From Lethocerus indicus (Eukaryota; Arthropoda; Insecta; Hemiptera; Belostomatidae), in the NCBI GenBank assembly GCA_019843655.1, contig JACDQD010000005.1, positions 11,993,575 to 12,057,574 on the forward strand: a stretch of DNA of 64,000 nt, given 5' to 3'. Positions within the stretch are counted from its first letter, which is position 1. Each line of letters begins with the position of its first letter. This document shows positions 1 through 10,911 of the stretch, piece after piece. Made by a program: the position numbers and the translations under genes. The notes below the pieces were generated by a model. It saw nothing but the letters and a program-made list of their open reading frames with translations. It was not told the DNA's origin and searched no databases.

Positions 1-3000
1 CAATCCCATAAAACAATTCCATTACTCCGTAATTCGTGTCGTTCGCATTTCACCCGTATATAAAAGTGGGTTAAGTCGTTCCAACGGTACTATTACGTTG
101 GGAACTAGAGTCATAACTCTGTTTCATCGGCGCGGACGGCCGCCTCTGTCCTTTTGCTTTCATGTATTATGGTCGCCCTTTGATATTTACTAGTTTTACG
201 TATACCCCGAGCCCAAACTCCGCTCCAATTTGTGGCAGTTATTTGTGGACTCGGAGGAGGATTGCGTTGCGGTTAGTTTGACAAAGCACCATCTGGATAT
301 AGTTGCCCGCTAATGGTTCACGCGCTTATTGTAATAAAGTCCAAATCCACGGAACTGGATTTAGAAAAACACCTAATAAATCGATAAAAGCCGTCTGCAG
401 AAAGAGACCCGATTAGTGTCTTGTTAATGCCCAAGTTTAACATTGAGCGACTCATGTTACCCTAATTAAATATAGAAGGCCGCGGTCGGGGATCGTGATC
501 TCTTATTTGAGCGTAATGTCAAGGTCGGCTGATAGAGAGCCCGCTCTCGAGAGTCAGTCCCGACCCCGAGCTATTACTAGAACGTTACAGCCGCCGATCA
601 AAATTATGTTTTTTCTACTGCCTTTTCGGCTGTTACTCGGCGTCAGATCCACTTTTAGATCAAGGTATTCTGAGAACGTGAATCCAGTAAAGCTCGCACT
701 CAATTACTAACCTACATGCTTTATGACTGAATATGATATAGTTTGCGGAACACGGTCTCCGGTAGGCCACCCCATCGAGAGAACGGGGAGCCGAGGGCAA
801 CCATACGTTAATATTCATTAGCCCAACGAACCTCGGAGAAAGTCATGTACCAGTCGCATCAGATACTTTTGAATGTCAACCAATGTCATTTCTTGTGTCA
901 CGACTTCTCTATTATATCACTACTTCCAGAGTACGTTCCTGAATTTACATAATAGAAATGTATTGAAGGCTGCAAGACCGGAGCGGAGTAACGACTCTGT
1001 ATCCCGGGACGTCCAGAGCCGGGGGAATGTAAAACAGTCGCGCCGATCGCTCCGAATGCCACCGATAGTCGGCTCCGTTCAAAGAGGAATAAACCACGCG
1101 CCGAGGGACGAAGAAACGTTAAAAAATGATTCCCTTTAGCTCGGCTCGAGTTACAAATAGGTGCCTCGCGTTTATCCGATGCTATCTGTGTGCACTCGGT
1201 GGGTGGGAGTGACCCGCGGGGTGGAATGGAGGATCGAATTTCCTCGTAAAATTCTAAAGGCCGTTAAGATATGGCCGATTGTTGTTGTGAACGTGAAGGA
1301 AGGTTCTCGGGGTGTGTGGGTCTCCCAGATAAGGGGAGAAGACGTGCGGGAGGCCCCTGCTCCGTTCAGTCCCCTTGCCCGCGTCAAGTGAATCACCATC
1401 AAAGAGAGTTGTAATGACCAATCAGCGCTGTCGTACTCAGTAGCTTAAATGGACTAGATCCAAAAGAACCCTTATATATTTATAACTTCAGCAAGCCAAT
1501 GAAGAACTATTAATGAGAAATTAAAAGAAACATATGATAAATGGATATGATGGGAGAATGAAACACTCTACAGCGTCAAATCATTGCAGAGAATAACCAG
1601 AATTACTGTAAGTTTCAAGGTTTCGCCTTTCGAAACACAAATTAGTTGTACCGTTCTTGAGCTAATGTCGTATGGTCCTCGAATTCCTATCAATAACCGC
1701 GTGAACGTTCCCATCAGATAAAGGTGTTACTCATGGATCACATTCGTCAGATCAAAAATTCAGATGGCCTCCCTCCAGGCTATAGTTTTATCTTGCAGGC
1801 CCTGCAGAGGGCCTTTTCGCACGCACAAAAAAACACATTATCGCCGGTCGGTCATCTTAATCCGCGAGATGCACCGATGCAATCTCAAGAGCGTTGTGCA
1901 AGGCCTCGGCGCTTGGCAATTGTGCACCATAACCCTGTATTGGGTTCCGAGTTCCCACGCCGTTCCCCGGCTCTGACCTTTGACTCATTATGCGCGGATC
2001 CATATTTTCTTTTTTCAATACCGAACCGACTGAAAACTTAATTATGTTTGTTTTTTTCTCTCGGATCTTTTATACACTATATAAAAGAATTACGGAGCCG
2101 ATTAGGAGTCAGCCAAAGGTCAACGACCGCACGGGGAATACGTTGTCAACGTACGGGAAATTGGATTTTTAAGCGTGTAATTGAATATCCGAGAACGAGA
2201 CATCCATTAATATACAAAATACCCACATGAAATAATAATAATGCGCCCACACGTTGTTTGATGCTGGTAATTGTCTTCCTGCATTAAATAGGCAATAACA
2301 GTCATCATTTTTACTAAATTAAATTTATTATCAGAGTGAATACTATTTCATCCACCCAAAGTTATTTTCATATTTATAGGTTAGTGTCAAAATAAGCTTT
2401 GCCATCAAATTGAGTTCGTTGAATTTAGTTACAACACACAGAGTTTGATTTCACTTTTAGGCAAATTAAAATTTGATATGTGGGGATACCTGGGTCCTCC
2501 GAAATTCTACCCCATACGCTACCGTCTGTTTCTGGAATTTTCCCTGAACCCACCTTAATTATTCTGGTCGTTTTGTCAATTTAAATTATATTTGAATTGA
2601 TATTTCATGGATCGATGCTTGATTTGGTAGAACGTTATCAATATTATTGTTATTATTATCTGGGTGTTCATCTATCCCATCACGCGAGCAGTAACTCCAA
2701 ACTCAGGTTTCTTCCGACGTTTGCTCCGTTTCAGTTATTTCTCTCGGTATGGGAGCTGTCAGTACTAATAGGACCCCAATGCTGTTTACAATAAAGTTAA
2801 ATCGTCAGTGCTTCGATCTTGGATGGTGACGGTAGCCCGAGTACTAGAAGTTCAGCCGGCGCGGGTATAGCGGTTGGGGAGAACGAGCTCGGCACATGTT
2901 GTAACGATGGCGATATCTCAGGGGCTTTATTGGAGTTTAAGCTGAAAACGGAAGGCGTGGCCGGGAGCCTGAACGCGTGGGCGTCTAAATGAGGCCCGCG

Positions 3001-3030
3001 TGGGTAGAGACCCGAGCGCTCCTGAGAATC

Positions 3031-3109
3031 GGAGACTTTAACTCCGACAGAACAGTAGGCGTTATACCATCCCGTGTAATTACGCGTTTTATTTATTTTT
3101 TTCCCACCT
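3031..3109. repeat. Short dispersed repeat, copy A
   Basis: It shares with 3343-3426, in the same order and at similar spacing, GGAGACTTTAAC (3031-3042), CAGTAGGCGTTA-ACCATC (3053-3071) and TTCCCACCT (3101-3109). The parts between have diverged, so it is an old duplication or two insertions of one small element. No coding capacity is apparent. Confidence 0.7.
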
Positions 3110-3342
3110 CCGCTTCGCATTATGGTGTAAAATTGGAATTCCAGATTCCAGACTATCTTCTTCCATTGTGATTCCTCCCGTTTTAAATAAACAATTATTC
3201 CTGGGGTGACATCATTAGCCGTATTTCTTATTTGTTTCTCGATGTCAGAGACGTCTTACGCGATAATTACTGCAGGTATAATTCTTTGCCCGACAGCCGA
3301 CCGCTAGGGACGGTCAGTACGGTGGGTTGTTATCAATGGCTT

Positions 3343-3426
3343 GGAGACTTTAACGATGGTAGTAGTCAGTAGGCGTTAAACCATCGCATTAATTATACAT
3401 TTTTTAAAGCTGTTTACTTCCCACCT
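3343..3426. repeat. Short dispersed repeat, copy B
   Basis: Partner of the copy at 3031-3109, in direct orientation and offset by 312 bp. Blocks: GGAGACTTTAAC at 3343-3354, CAGTAGGCGTTAAACCATC at 3367-3385 and TTCCCACCT at 3418-3426. This copy can also fold: CGATGGT at 3354-3360 pairs with ACCATCG at 3380-3386. Confidence 0.7.
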
Positions 3427-5493
3427 ACAGTAATTTTACAGTAAAAAGTAAGAATTATTTTAATTAGGGGCTAACAAAAAGGTTCGACCACGTATACGTT
3501 GCAAACAAACACTACTATCACACGGAGACAATAAACAATAAAATGAAGACATTAGGAATCGAAAGGATGCATTATTTATGAATTTCGTAACCTGTACATG
3601 GATGGTATCAACGATATATGTGTGACATACCGAAAAATTAAAAATATATATAAGGCGAACGGACACGAATAAGAAACTGAGCTATGCGCCGTGCGATAGT
3701 ATAAGCTTAGTAACATTGGAAATAATTCCAATGGAGGATAGTATACGACTGATATAAAAATCGTATTTCTCACATGTTATAAATGAAAAGGGAAACCGGT
3801 GTGTTGCTTGTCGTTCTTCGGACAAGATCCAGCAGTAATGGTAGGCCCCATAGCGCGAGCCCCCCACAGTTGGTGTCAACGAAGCCACACTCTCCTTAGC
3901 GTACATTTTAAATGCGGTGCTATATTACAGTTTCATAAATAACGGAGAACCACTGGATTACGCGATGTCTTTACGGCCTTCTACCGCCGCCGTGTCCGGC
4001 CTTAATGCTACACCTTCGTATAAAATAAATGCCCTGAAAATAAGATGTCATCGTTTTTCAGGTTATGAAACAGAAAATGAGCGTGTTAATAAATATCACA
4101 GGCCCAACATTGAAAACATTCGTTTGGTGGACAGCTAATGTTTGGCTCTACTATATTTCGATTTTCCACTGAATTATTTGTTCTCAAACTAGACCGGTTT
4201 TGGTGTTTTTATTTCATATATTTTTTTGTCTGTATTCTCTTATTTCTTATTAGAAATGAGATACTCTTTATAGAACACGAAGCACTCATTTGAAGGCTAC
4301 TCAAGGCATATAAGTTTTCAGTTCTGAAGTAATAACACAATCTTATTTTAAATATGAGACGTGTTTATTTCTCCGGAAAATGTTTATGAAAATGCGGAAT
4401 TCATAAAATTAAGGTTTCTCATGACACGATGACGCCTTTTCTTTAATTATAATTGACTTGAGATCAGATTTCGAATCAGGAGGCCGCTACATAAAACGGT
4501 CATCTGTTATATAAATATCCTTTGATCTCCGACCCCTTTCTCCACCGGTATACGTTCCTTAGGAATGTAGAACACACGACTTAATCGCAAGCACGACTCC
4601 CAGAGGTATAGAAGAGAGGACATGAGAACTTTCGATTGGAAACGAACTACTGATCATCTAGGCCTGAGAACTGATTTCAATGCGCATCCTTAACCCGATG
4701 TCGACCAATCGACATTTCAGACCACCTCTTCACTGTTAACGTTCGTTCTCTGATGATTTTGAAATCTAAGTTCTTCCATAAGGAACGTTCATCGATTCAA
4801 CTTCTTTGGTGTCATCCGGGAAAGGTCATCTATACAGTATAACAGATATTTTCTGCAATATTCATAGAATGATTAGAAGAAAGCAAAGCCGGTTGACATT
4901 TACAATTTATTGTCATTTCATCACGAACGCAAACTAAAATGCATTTAAAATCACTAAATAAAAATAAGAAATAATCCATGTGTTATGCGTACAATGGCAT
5001 GTTATCCCCATCAACAATTAACTGATTTAAACTCTCAATCATAATAATATTGGCTGGTGGTCTTTTTTAACAGGAAGTTAAAAAAATATTATTCTAATGT
5101 CCTTACATCTCTTAATTGAAGCTATTTATTTTGTTGAAGGGTGGATTTTAAGCATGCCTGCTGAATTTTTGAGATATGAAAATGGGGAAATATAATACCT
5201 TTGAATATCATTAATTGAAACAATTAAATATTTTAAATTCTCACTACCAACTTGGAGGGATTATATTAGTCGAGGATTATAAATGTATAAAACGCAAGCC
5301 ATGGGATATAAATTATAACGCGTTACTTTTTTATTCTCCTTTTTTCTAACAAACATTCGTGTCAATGCTGTTTACTCCTTCTGGTATTTATCATTAAATA
5401 CTTCGCGAATTGTAAGGATCATTTTAAAACTTCGAAATAATATGTATCAATCGTTTATATCAGATACTGGAGTTTCTTAAATTAGGCAAAAAT

Positions 5494-5497
<4 letters not shown>

Positions 5498-5547
<50 letters not shown>
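5498..5547. repeat. (AT)25 microsatellite
   Basis: An uninterrupted AT dinucleotide array of 50 bp within the presumed intron. It should be highly length-variable and can extrude a cruciform. Reading frames crossing it give a meaningless Tyr-Ile repeat. Confidence 0.98.
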
Positions 5548-5549
<2 letters not shown>

Positions 5550-5862
5550 TAGTGAGTAATAATATACTGAGCGTTTCGGTATCTCCTCTTCGGAATCGTC
5601 CTTTGAACTTTTCCGCCGTCGGTCGTAAACAGATCGTTCGATCTTCTCCGAGCGAAACAATGGTAACCGCCTCATGTGAAACTGGAGCTAGGTACGCCCA
5701 CGATTATCGCTCCGGTACCATCTTCGGGGTCGGGTGCGTGGGCGGCCGGCTGACGGGCCAGCTCCATTAGACACAGCGCTATATCGGCTCAGGGCCCTAC
5801 AAGCCTTGTAGTTATCCCAAGACCGAGACCGTGGAGGAAGAGGTGTTTGAGAGACCGGTGTC

Positions 5863-6072
5863 TGTGTGCGTGCGTGTGTGGCGAGTAATTGCTGGAAACG
5901 GGCGCTCAGATTAGGAATGGTGGGGGAGGGTTAGGAGGACATGCAACTTAGCCGTGGGAAATGTAGCCAATCTGGCACACACACTGGGGCACACGCACGG
6001 TCTCCAACGCACACACACACACACACACCGCCCTTTGACCTCATCTGACTCGGATGCACGCGCACGCGCGCG
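5863..6072. repeat. Cluster of alternating GT and CA/CG tracts
   Basis: A GT/GC alternating tract lies at 5863-5880, CA tracts at 5976-5984, 5990-5998 and 6010-6028, and a CG/CA alternating tract at 6055-6072. All are alternating purine-pyrimidine, the classical Z-DNA-forming pattern. The GT tract is roughly complementary to the CA tracts, so a hairpin is possible. Confidence 0.85.
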
Positions 6073-7821
6073 GCAGTGCAATCTCACGCACGTTAAACGC
6101 ACACACCAACTGGGGGAACGCCCATTTCCTATTAATGATCTCTATATAGGGGATACGGTTGATGGAGATGCGTCACGTTCCGTAACTGGAACGAAACTCC
6201 CGGCCGGCGGAAACGATTCTGGAATGAGTCGCTTTGAGAATCCACTTTCATGAATTTTACGGAACCTCGCACTTATGAGCCACATACAATCGGATACTGG
6301 TTACGAGAAATTAATTTTACACAAGTACCTGGCTATAAGTCTCTAAATATATGTATGAATACGACATACGTTAGGGTCTTACGATTAGAAGTATTGTTCT
6401 ATGCATAAACTTTCTTTTGTATAACCGAGGAACTGTTCCACTCTAGAGGTATTTCCAAGCGTTAGGGCCTTCAAGAAACGGAGGATGCCGAAACGGAGCG
6501 CGTGTATTAGTGGTCGGCGTTTTAAAAATAGCCGTGATCACAACAGGTTTTCAAGTTTGACAAATCGATAAGAAGTGTCCCCTGCTCACTCGGCGTGGGG
6601 ACCTCTGATCCCCAAGGGATGGGTGGGGGTGGGCGCGATTAATATACCGCCGGGGCTTAGTGTCACTAACCTCCGGCCTGTATCAGGTACCGCACCGACA
6701 ACACACGACCCTCGAGGTGTTAATACGGCCGAGGTGGCTAGGAAACTTTTTTTCTCTCTCGGTCTTCTTTTTATATATTTTTATAAATGGCCCCCGTGGG
6801 AGACCGAGGCCCGCGAGTAGACAAATTGGTTACTAGACCGCAGTCGGTACGGAAAGCCCACGTTCCTTGGCCGTGTCCTGAGCGAGACCGCGGCATTAAT
6901 CAAGGCGACCCCGACACTTAAAATATCCACTCTGACAACAGCCTGACTTAAGTCCTTACTCGATACTCCAAATACCCCACACATTTACTCGGGTCTCCGC
7001 TCTCCATTGTCATCCTCATATAACGTAAATCATAATAAATTAACCCCAAGGTGAATTTTAGTACACAATTATTTTAAAAAAATACTTCTCTGAAAGGATT
7101 TTATTTCAACCATATTAAATATTACAAAGGAGCTACACTGTTCAAGTCACTCGGTCATTTGGTTGTCAGACCGTAGGCATTTAAAATGGCATTAAAATGA
7201 TATCTCGCTTATGAGTTTCAACCACATTGTGTGCTTTATTTGCACTTGGGCTTCACGATAGAATTATTCCACGCTATGTCGACGCTTGCGAGCGACCCCG
7301 TTTTGAAAATAAAAAGGACAGCGGAGATCACGGACGATAATGGGATATTGTACCAAGTAATTGGAGAGCATACGTAATCGAGAAAAAGAAGAATATTTAA
7401 TACCCGATGAAGGCGGATGGCGGGACGCCAAATCCGAATTTAGACCGTGACCTCAGAAAGAGGCGGTGCGCTAACTGTGCGTTAGTTCTTCGACAGAGCA
7501 TTTGTCAAGCGGTGATGACAATGACAATTAATCAGGGGAAATTAGAAGCCTCATCCGCCGACCGACGACCCATGAAGTGGTGAAGAAGACGGATTCATAA
7601 AACCAGTACAATGCAATTAAAAGAATCCATCAGTCAATTTGAATTGATTTTCACATTTTTTATACCAGATCCCTAGAAAGATACAATTCTAAGATTTTTC
7701 TAATGATTGCCGATTGTGTAATACACTTTTTTACCTGGGTTAAATTATTGACAAATTATTATTAAATTTATTAGCGCTCGCTCCACGTTTGTATAACCAG
7801 GAAGAGAGCTTAATGCCTTAA

Positions 7822-7841
7822 TGAGTCATCGACTTGACTCA
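7822..7841. promoter_or_regulatory. Paired AP-1/bZIP consensus sites
   Basis: TGAGTCA (7822-7828) and TGACTCA (7835-7841) are reverse complements separated by 6 bp. TGASTCA is the established AP-1 (Jun/Fos) consensus. Two exact sites this close make chance less likely than for a single site. The site lies about 1 kb upstream of the exon, in the presumed intron. Confidence 0.4.
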
Positions 7842-8834
7842 CAGTTAACGCGTTACTAAAGGAATAAATATTCTATTTCTCTATTCCGTCGGAATTTATA
7901 AACTGATGTTATAAATTCTACGAGGTAACTAGTATCGCATTAATTCACCCGTGACATTGTACCAATACAATTGCGGGTAAATTTTACATTTACATAACTG
8001 TTCACATATAGTCACATAGCCTTCCAATTCGTTTCGTTCCGTGTTATTTTTACATACAACGGTTATAAAAACAACCATTGTTATAATAGCTGTTATAGTC
8101 CGCAATAGAAAAAATTTTACATAATACTTTTATACCACTAAATATTCTATAAATTGAATTTCAGTATTTATACTTTAATAGGTATAATAAGTTATATAAC
8201 GTATTATTTGCACCACCTGTCATTAATTCCATTAATTACAATTTGAGCGTACGGAGTTTGAAGTATATAATTATAAAAATAATACGAAGATGGTTGTCCT
8301 CTGTAGCGTTCAGTCATCGCCAATAATCGGGCAGCCGGGAGAGGAGAAAAATTGGTCTATGCCCCCGGCACGTATGCGGTCCCGCAATACACTCAGGTTC
8401 GACGGTTGTCGAAGTATGTACGTCGGCCAGGGGCGTGTCCGTTCTCACGATCCTTAACCTTAAACGACTGTCATCTGAGTCATCAACAACCATTCACTCC
8501 TGGACCCCAGGCCGCTATATGAGTTCACCAGACGCCAGTCACCGAACTCGATTTCTTCCTTTTATTTCCTCGTCCAGCAACTCGGGAATAATTTAACTAA
8601 AATAAGGGTTTCCCTCATTTCCAATGAATAAGAGCTAACCCACTTTCCGACACCTGCTGTTCTCAATGATTTCGATTCTTATTTAGCCCATTCTATCAAT
8701 ATTTATGTTGTCCAGCAGTGCTTATTTTCCCTGGTTCTAACTATTCTTACGAATAAACCAAATCATGCAGTACTTTGTTTTTGATTTCATGAGTTTTGTT
8801 GTATTATACCTAATTTTTTTTGTTATTTTTGCAA

Positions 8835-8861
8835 TATAACAACGTATTTTTTTTGTTACAG
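8835..8861 (+). promoter_or_regulatory. 3' splice site before the zinc-finger-2 exon
   Basis: A run of eight T at 8847-8854 is followed by GTTACAG ending at 8861, a canonical acceptor. A possible branch-point sequence (ATAAC) lies at about 8836-8840. The reading frame of the conserved protein starts immediately at 8862 with TCA (Ser). The frame stays open for 14 codons upstream, but those codons ([13 protein letters not shown]) do not match the family and are intronic. The boundary falls between the first-finger helix (CEGCK in the family) and SFFGR. Confidence 0.92.
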
Positions 8862-9479
8862 TCATTCTTCGGACGGACGTACAACAATTTGAGCTCAATA
8901 TCAGAATGCAAAAACAACGGCGAATGCGTCATTAACAAGAAAAATAGAACCTCCTGCAAAGCGTGCCGCCTTAGAAAATGCTTGGTGGTAGGCATGTCGA
9001 AGAGCGGCTCCAGATACGGAAGAAGGTCCAATTGGTTCAAGATACACTGCTTGCTTCAGGAGCAGGCTTCCAACGGGGGCAGCGGGCTGCTGGGATCGTC
9101 CCCGAGTTTGGGCTCGGTGACCAAATGCAAGGAGGAGCGGTGCTCCGAAGACGAGGAGGGTCCCCCCTCGAAGAGGACCCCGTCGCCGGGTGGCCTCTAC
9201 CCGGGCCTCTACCCCAGCGTGCCCGTCTTCGCCCCCTACATGAGGACCTTCCCCGGTCCCTGGCCTCAGCACCGGGGTGGCGACCTCTTCCTGCCGAGCC
9301 CGGCCCCCGGCGGCATCGCCGTCGAACAGGAGCACCCCATCGACCTCTCGCTCAAGACATCGGCCCGTCCCTCCCCGGAATCGGTGCCACCCCCATCCAC
9401 CGAGAGAACGGACTCCTGCAACAAAACCTCTTCCCCGCTGGACCTCACCAAGAGGCATCAAGTACCATTGCTCGGCTGA
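8862..9479 (+). CDS. Knirps-family (NR0A) nuclear receptor, terminal coding exon (knirps / knirps-like / eagle group)
   Basis: This exon encodes 205 residues of a DNA-binding transcription factor, in the family a nuclear repressor acting in embryonic patterning or neural fate. Seen: translation starts SFFGRTYNN, the end of the first zinc-finger helix. The second finger follows, with cysteines spaced C-x5-C-x9-C-x2-C (exon residues about 16, 22, 32, 35). Next come ACRLRKC and the knirps box ([20 protein letters not shown]), diagnostic of the family. The tail is rich in Pro, Ser and Gly, with an acidic patch (SEDEEG) and two CtBP-type motifs, PIDLS (9336-9350) and PLDLT (9435-9449). There is no ligand-binding domain, as expected for NR0A. 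The TGA is at 9477-9479. The start is missing because the exon with the first zinc finger lies upstream; the acceptor at 8860-8861 gives a phase-0 boundary if the previous exon ends in a whole codon. The tail is shorter than in the Drosophila members. NKKNRT and GMSKSGS recall eagle or a non-dipteran knirps-like gene; the paralog is not settled. Confidence 0.96.
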   Translation, partial: SFFGRTYNNLSSISECKNNGECVINKKNRTSCKACRLRKCLVVGMSKSGSRYGRRSNWFKIHCLLQEQASNGGSGLLGSSPSLGSVTKCKEERCSEDEEGPPSKRTPSPGGLYPGLYPSVPVFAPYMRTFPGPWPQHRGGDLFLPSPAPGGIAVEQEHPIDLSLKTSARPSPESVPPPSTERTDSCNKTSSPLDLTKRHQVPLLG

Positions 9480-9964
9480 CGCATCGTGCCTCGCTACGCA
9501 TTGTGTGTACATATATCCAAACAATTATATTTACTCGAGTGACTTAACCCCATAGTTGACCGTACTAATGCGTTTCGAAAACGCGCCGGGTACAGTTCCG
9601 ACGAGTGTGTATTATTTTGCGATTTTCGAAGCGCAGAACGCAGAGATAGAGAGAGATAACAAACCGACCACCATTCGTCATTAAGATAATACGACGACAA
9701 CTTATTCTTATTTGACATTAAATTGATCCGAAATTCCTTATCCGAATCAATCTAGGATCGGAACAATAATTCTAAATGGACGGGCGTTAATTATCTTTAG
9801 ACCGAGCGATTTAAGTCGGCTAGAAGGAAAGGTTTTACTGAGAGAGAAAAGATAATCGTTACCTATATGAAAATTTGATACGCTCAACTATCGGTGAAAA
9901 GTATCAGAAAATTACGAATATCGTTCCTTTATGTTTCTTTTCTTTTCGAAAGACAGAACTCATT

Positions 9965-10013
9965 TGTAAATAAGAATCGATTGCTATTTATTTATTTGGA
10001 ACGGTTGTAAATA
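9965..10013 (+). promoter_or_regulatory. 3' UTR cluster: two Pumilio-type motifs flanking an AU-rich element
   Basis: TGTAAATA occurs at 9965-9972 and again at 10006-10013. Between them, ATTTATTTA lies at 9986-9994. UGUANAUA is the established PUF/Pumilio recognition sequence, and overlapping AUUUA pentamers are classical instability elements. Their compact arrangement in the proposed 3' UTR suggests post-transcriptional control of a short-lived patterning mRNA. Binding is not shown here. Confidence 0.45.
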
Positions 10014-10233
10014 CTCTGTGCAGTATGCGAGAGAATACGTTCAGGAACGAATCACTTCGACAAATTTTCAACCGCAAGCTGCAGCTGGAGAATTATGTAC
10101 ATATCCGTGTGGCCTCACATTATTGAACTATTCTCCGAAGATTTATTTTTCTGTATTTTTCTACATTTAGAGGCCAACGAGAAGCGTGGAAATGAGAGAG
10201 CGTGAGTCTAAATGAGATTGAGGGATTGTGGCC

Positions 10234-10245
10234 GGAGACTTTAAC
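10234..10245 (+). repeat. Third copy of the GGAGACTTTAAC motif
   Basis: The exact 12-mer that opens the repeats at 3031 and 3343 recurs here inside the proposed 3' UTR, within CCGGAGACTTTAACGCTCCGG. The remaining blocks of the repeat are not recognisable. It may be a fragment of the same element or a chance match. Confidence 0.35.
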
Positions 10246-10608
10246 GCTCCGGTGAGAGATAAGAAACAAAGCGCTGGGTCTAAACTGTGTATGTTCTACA
10301 GTATGAACTTTACAATAATAAGAAAGGGATGTAAAAAATATGTAATTAAATGCTATTCTTTTTAGAATAGATTAACTATCAAATTTACTAAAATTAAATA
10401 TTATTACTTTTCGCGCTTGATGTCTCTCTCTGTCTCTTCCCATGGACCGGGGCGGTCCGGCCCGCTCCAAACAAATGTGCCGTAGCCATAATTCCCCAAT
10501 CATAACTTGTATATTCGTATTTGTATTATTATTTTTTGTAAGAAAAAACATTATGTGTCAGAAAAATATATTAAAAAAATATTAAGCCTAGTTTTAATGT
10601 AATCGAAT

Positions 10609-10614
10609 TGTGAT
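10609..10614 (+). promoter_or_regulatory. K-box-like 3' UTR motif
   Basis: TGTGAT matches the K-box, known in insect 3' UTRs as the seed target of the miR-2/miR-13 family. A single hexamer can occur by chance, so this is weak evidence. Confidence 0.25.
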
Positions 10615-10870
10615 CGCGCTCATAATCGGAGTTAAAAGCTGTGTATTGAATGTATATTTCCCGAGGAATGCTCTTACTACATTTTATGTTTTTTTTCGTA
10701 TATTTCTCTATGAAAAATGTATTCTTGTACAATATCTGTTATTTATTTGCATCGAATGTCTCCGATGTCGGGACGTACGACGTTCTTTACTGTACGTTTT
10801 GGCCAGTTATTATTTTACTTTTTATTATCGCCTATTTTTCTTTTATTATTTCATTTTGTATTCCAAATGA

Positions 10871-10893
10871 AATAAAATATTGTTGAAAATAAA
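10871..10893 (+). terminator. Polyadenylation signals of the Knirps-family transcript
   Basis: Two AATAAA hexamers (10871-10876 and 10888-10893) lie 17 bp apart at the end of the T-rich stretch after the coding exon. The following 30 bp are T-rich, as expected of a downstream element. They are the first canonical pair after the stop codon, which supports transcript ends near 10.9 kb. Confidence 0.5.
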
Positions 10894-10911
10894 CGCTTAG
10901 TTAAATTCTTT

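Larger units (their letters stand above)
1..8861 (+). other. Presumed 3' part of a long intron of the Knirps-family gene
   Basis: No exon for the first zinc finger (family motif CxVC...CEGCK) was found on the plus strand here, so the acceptor at 8861 must be joined to an exon left of the window. The stretch is mostly AT-rich, with three GC-richer patches at about 500-1400, 5570-6240 and 6480-7010. Translations in all frames are short and unlike any family I know. It holds a duplicated ~80 bp repeat, an (AT)n array, a GT/CA cluster and a paired AP-1 motif, listed separately. That it is intron rather than partly intergenic is inference: an alternative promoter inside the window cannot be excluded. 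Confidence 0.7.
9480..10911 (+). other. Probable 3' UTR of the Knirps-family gene
   Basis: After the TGA at 9479 the composition switches from GC-rich coding to AT-rich, with many stops in every frame. The first plausible strong cleavage signals are two AATAAA hexamers at 10871-10876 and 10888-10893, followed by a T-rich stretch. ATTAAA variants occur earlier, so shorter isoforms are possible. The segment holds two TGTAAATA motifs (Pumilio type), an ATTTATTTA element and a TGTGAT K-box. The extent is inferred from sequence only. Confidence 0.6.

Noticed and set aside
959..976. Plus-strand codons reading CIEGCK, resembling the CEGCK end of the first zinc finger
   Set aside because: Upstream codons lack the other finger cysteines and HFGAF, and AAG is not followed by a GT donor. 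Coincidence.
5460..5675. Minus-strand frame with a Tyr-Ile repeat
   Set aside because: Translation of the (AT)n microsatellite.
8901..9524. Long minus-strand frame (207 codons) opposite the receptor exon
   Set aside because: It is the antisense shadow of a GC-rich coding exon; the plus-strand product is a conserved DNA-binding domain.
8978..9547. Long plus-strand frame in a second register over the same exon
   Set aside because: Arg/Pro-rich off-frame translation of the GC-rich exon with no family resemblance.
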